Shown piece after piece: positions 12,093 to 13,824 of a stretch of 13,824 nt of DNA. Location: contig CABSZR010000015.1 of NCBI GenBank assembly GCA_902482185.1, forward strand, positions 1 to 13,824, given 5' to 3'. This DNA is from an uncultured Collinsella sp. (GTDB taxonomy: Bacteria; Actinomycetota; Coriobacteriia; Coriobacteriales; Coriobacteriaceae). Below the pieces are notes generated by a model. It was not told the origin of the DNA. It saw only the letters and a list, made by a program, of their open reading frames with translations, and searched no databases. Both the position numbers and the translations under genes were made by a program. Each line of letters opens with the position of its first letter. Position 1 is the stretch's first letter.

Positions 12093-13118
12093 CTACAGGA
12101 CAGCCGCCAGCGCGTCGATGTCCTCCTGCGTCGTGGCCCAGCTGGTGCAAAAGCGCACCACCGTGTGGGTCTCGTCGTACTTTTCCCAGTACTCGATCGA
12201 GGCATGCTCGCGAATGTGGGCCATGTCCTCGTTGGGCAGAATCACAAACTGCTGGTTTGTGGGCGTCTCCAAAAAGAACTGGTAGCCGCGCTCGTGCAGC
12301 ACGCGACGAAGCGTCTGAGCCGTCTCGATCGCCTGGCGACCAATCTCAAAATACAGGCCATCGGTAAAGAGCGCCTCAAACTGCACGCCCGTCAGACGGC
12401 CCTTGGCCAACAGCGCGCCGTGCTGCTTAATACGCGGAATGGGATGCGCCGGGGCGTGCATGCCGCAGAACACCACAGCCTCGCCGCAGAGCGCGCCGCA
12501 CTTGGTGCCGCCGATGTAGAACACGTCACACAGCTGCGCCAGCTCGGGCAGGGTAATGTCGCACTCATCGGCCGCCAGCGCATAGGCCAGGCGGGCGCCA
12601 TCCACAAACAGCGGAATCTCGCGCTTCTGGCACACTGCGTGAATCGCCGCGAGCTCGGCCTTGGAGTACAGCGTGCCGTACTCGGTCGATAGACTCACGT
12701 ACACGGCGCCCGGGAACACCGTGTGCTCATAGCTCTCGTTTTCGTAGAACACCTGGATATAGTTCTCGAGGTCCTCGGCGTGCATCTTGCCCTCGTAGCC
12801 GGGGATGGTGAGTACCTTGTGGCCGCCAAACTCGATGGCGCCCGCCTCGTGGCAGGCGACGTGGCCAGTCTCGGCAGCAACGACGCCCTCGTAGGGCGCA
12901 AGCAGCATGTCGATCACCGTCGCGTTGGCCTGCGTGCCGCCCACCAGAAAAAACACGTCGGCATCGGGGGCCTGACAGGCCTCGCGGATAAGCTGCTTGG
13001 CACGCTCGGTGTGCGCATCGGTACCGTAGCCGGGCTGCGGCTCCATATTGGTGTCGACGAGCGCCTGCAGCACTGCCGGATGTGCACCGTGGGAATAATC
13101 GTTGTTAAACGCGAGCAT
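12093..13118 (-). CDS. Low-specificity L-threonine aldolase / beta-eliminating lyase family PLP enzyme
   Basis: This 341-residue fold-type I PLP enzyme has the usual length for threonine aldolases, which split L-threonine or allo-threonine to glycine and acetaldehyde. The N-terminus FNNDYSHGAHPAVLQAL and GYGTDAHTERAKQLIRE are family features. GGTQANATV (60-68) is the phosphate-binding stretch. FVDGARL (171-177) has Asp173 for the pyridine nitrogen. The Schiff-base lysine is Lys206 in YIGGTKCGALCGEAVV. A GAGAGGA ribosome binding site precedes the ATG at 13118. The gene starts 45 bases after the PAP2 gene stop and has its own terminator. Other beta-eliminating lyases of the same fold cannot be excluded. 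Confidence 0.9.
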   Translation of the reverse strand: MLAFNNDYSHGAHPAVLQALVDTNMEPQPGYGTDAHTERAKQLIREACQAPDADVFFLVGGTQANATVIDMLLAPYEGVVAAETGHVACHEAGAIEFGGHKVLTIPGYEGKMHAEDLENYIQVFYENESYEHTVFPGAVYVSLSTEYGTLYSKAELAAIHAVCQKREIPLFVDGARLAYALAADECDITLPELAQLCDVFYIGGTKCGALCGEAVVFCGMHAPAHPIPRIKQHGALLAKGRLTGVQFEALFTDGLYFEIGRQAIETAQTLRRVLHERGYQFFLETPTNQQFVILPNEDMAHIREHASIEYWEKYDETHTVVRFCTSWATTQEDIDALAAVL

Positions 13119-13163
13119 GGCAATCCTCTCTTACCGGGTATCGGCCAGATGATTCAAACGGAG

Positions 13164-13823
13164 CTATTGTACGCCGTTGGGATAGGCAATACGCGCGGCA
13201 AGGCACTCAAGCGCCAGCACCAGGGCAAAGCCGCAGCTCACGTCACTCAAAAAATGCGCTCCGATCACGATACGGCCAAAGGCGACGAGCGCCGCGACCA
13301 CAGCCGCCGTCCAAAAGACCACCCGGCGGCGCGACGGCTTTTCCTTAAAGGCCGCCGCGGGAAGCCCGGCGAGCATAAGGCCGATCGCCGCATGCGCCGT
13401 GTGTCCGCTCGCAAACGACTTGAAGCCGTCCTTGATCACGCCGGCGGCGATAAAGGCCCACTTGTCGGGGTTGCCAATCACCCACCACGGCTGAAAATCG
13501 AGCCCCTGTGTCACCTCGATCACGCGCATGCGCGGGCGCGACCACAGCGGCTTAACAATGACGTTGAGGATGATGGCCTGAGCGACCCACACGGCCAGCA
13601 CCATCAACGCCCAGCGCGTAAGCTCGTCGGGCTCGGTCGTGCGCGTGAGGCGGTAGGCGATGAAGTTGGCTGCGATGACCAACGCAAACGTCAGAACCAG
13701 CTGAAACGCAATAAGCTTGCCGCCGACGCGCAGCGATCCGATAATCTCGTAGCCGACCAGACCCACGTTGATCAAAACGCCCAGCGCAGCGAGCCACTTG
13801 CTCGCCTTGGAGTCGGAACGCAC
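13164..13823 (-). CDS. PAP2-family membrane phosphatase (start uncertain at window edge)
   Basis: At least 219 residues are visible, with about six membrane segments. The three phosphatase signatures are present: KPLWSRPRMR (motif 1, the usual K-x6-RP with Met replacing the last Pro), FASGHTAHA (motif 2, SGH), and GRIVIGAHFLSD (motif 3, R-x5-H-x3-D). Such enzymes remove phosphate from undecaprenyl pyrophosphate or phosphatidic-acid-like lipids at the membrane; which one is not decided here. The first codon in the window is a GTG at 13823 on the very edge. No ribosome binding site can be seen, so the true start may lie outside. Confidence 0.85.
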   Translation of the reverse strand: MRSDSKASKWLAALGVLINVGLVGYEIIGSLRVGGKLIAFQLVLTFALVIAANFIAYRLTRTTEPDELTRWALMVLAVWVAQAIILNVIVKPLWSRPRMRVIEVTQGLDFQPWWVIGNPDKWAFIAAGVIKDGFKSFASGHTAHAAIGLMLAGLPAAAFKEKPSRRRVVFWTAAVVAALVAFGRIVIGAHFLSDVSCGFALVLALECLAARIAYPNGVQ

Positions 13824-13824
13824 C

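Noticed and set aside
11628..12692. Plus-strand open frame of 354 codons opposite the GNAT and threonine-aldolase genes
   Set aside because: It spans two real minus-strand genes and the terminator between them, is rich in Arg, His and Gln, and shows no domain.

Overview
The window looks like a chromosomal segment of a Coriobacteriia gut actinobacterium, most likely Collinsella or a close relative. This is an inference from the GC-rich coding, the AT-rich promoters, the gene content and the dispersed intergenic repeats. No rRNA, tRNA, phage, transposase or CRISPR array was seen.

Layout. Bases 1-611 hold the N-terminal third of a RecQ helicase (minus strand, continues off the left edge). A HutC-type GntR regulator follows (944-1663, minus), then a YitT-family membrane protein (1883-2890, minus) and a HAD-IA phosphatase (3245-3874, minus). 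The core of the window is a minus-strand sugar operon reading IIAB (7819-6896), IIC (6859-6065), IID (6051-5218) and a SIS-domain deglycase-like enzyme (5018-4035). It ends in a strong intrinsic terminator at 3969-4000. Upstream are an EamA/DMT permease (9084-8002) and a second SIS enzyme (10474-9482), which is divergent from a second HutC-type GntR regulator (10680-11402, plus). The right side is less specific: a GNAT acetyltransferase (minus, convergent with the second GntR), a threonine-aldolase-like PLP enzyme, and a PAP2 phosphatase that reaches the right edge.

How the genes may work together. The mannose-family PTS would import and phosphorylate a sugar derivative. Both SIS proteins carry the Glu-(15 residues)-His pair and the terminal RRYM-x-K-x-x-Y signature of the FrlB/FraB/Gfr deglycases. 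The best hypothesis is therefore uptake and cleavage of Amadori-type compounds such as fructoselysine or glucoselysine. The HAD phosphatase and EamA permease may take part, but only by proximity. An ACGT-N5-ACGT palindrome at both the first GntR promoter and the PTS promoter, with a related site before the EamA gene, suggests one local regulon. The second SIS gene appears to be controlled by its own divergent GntR.

The most striking non-coding signal is a ~200-bp element present twice, at 722-940 and 9266-9482, each directly after the stop codon of a minus-strand gene. In the structured core the copies differ almost only at paired positions: eight base pairs change on both sides, and no stem change breaks a pair when read as plus-strand RNA. 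Several smaller palindromic repeat families with a GTCCC-like core are also scattered between the genes.
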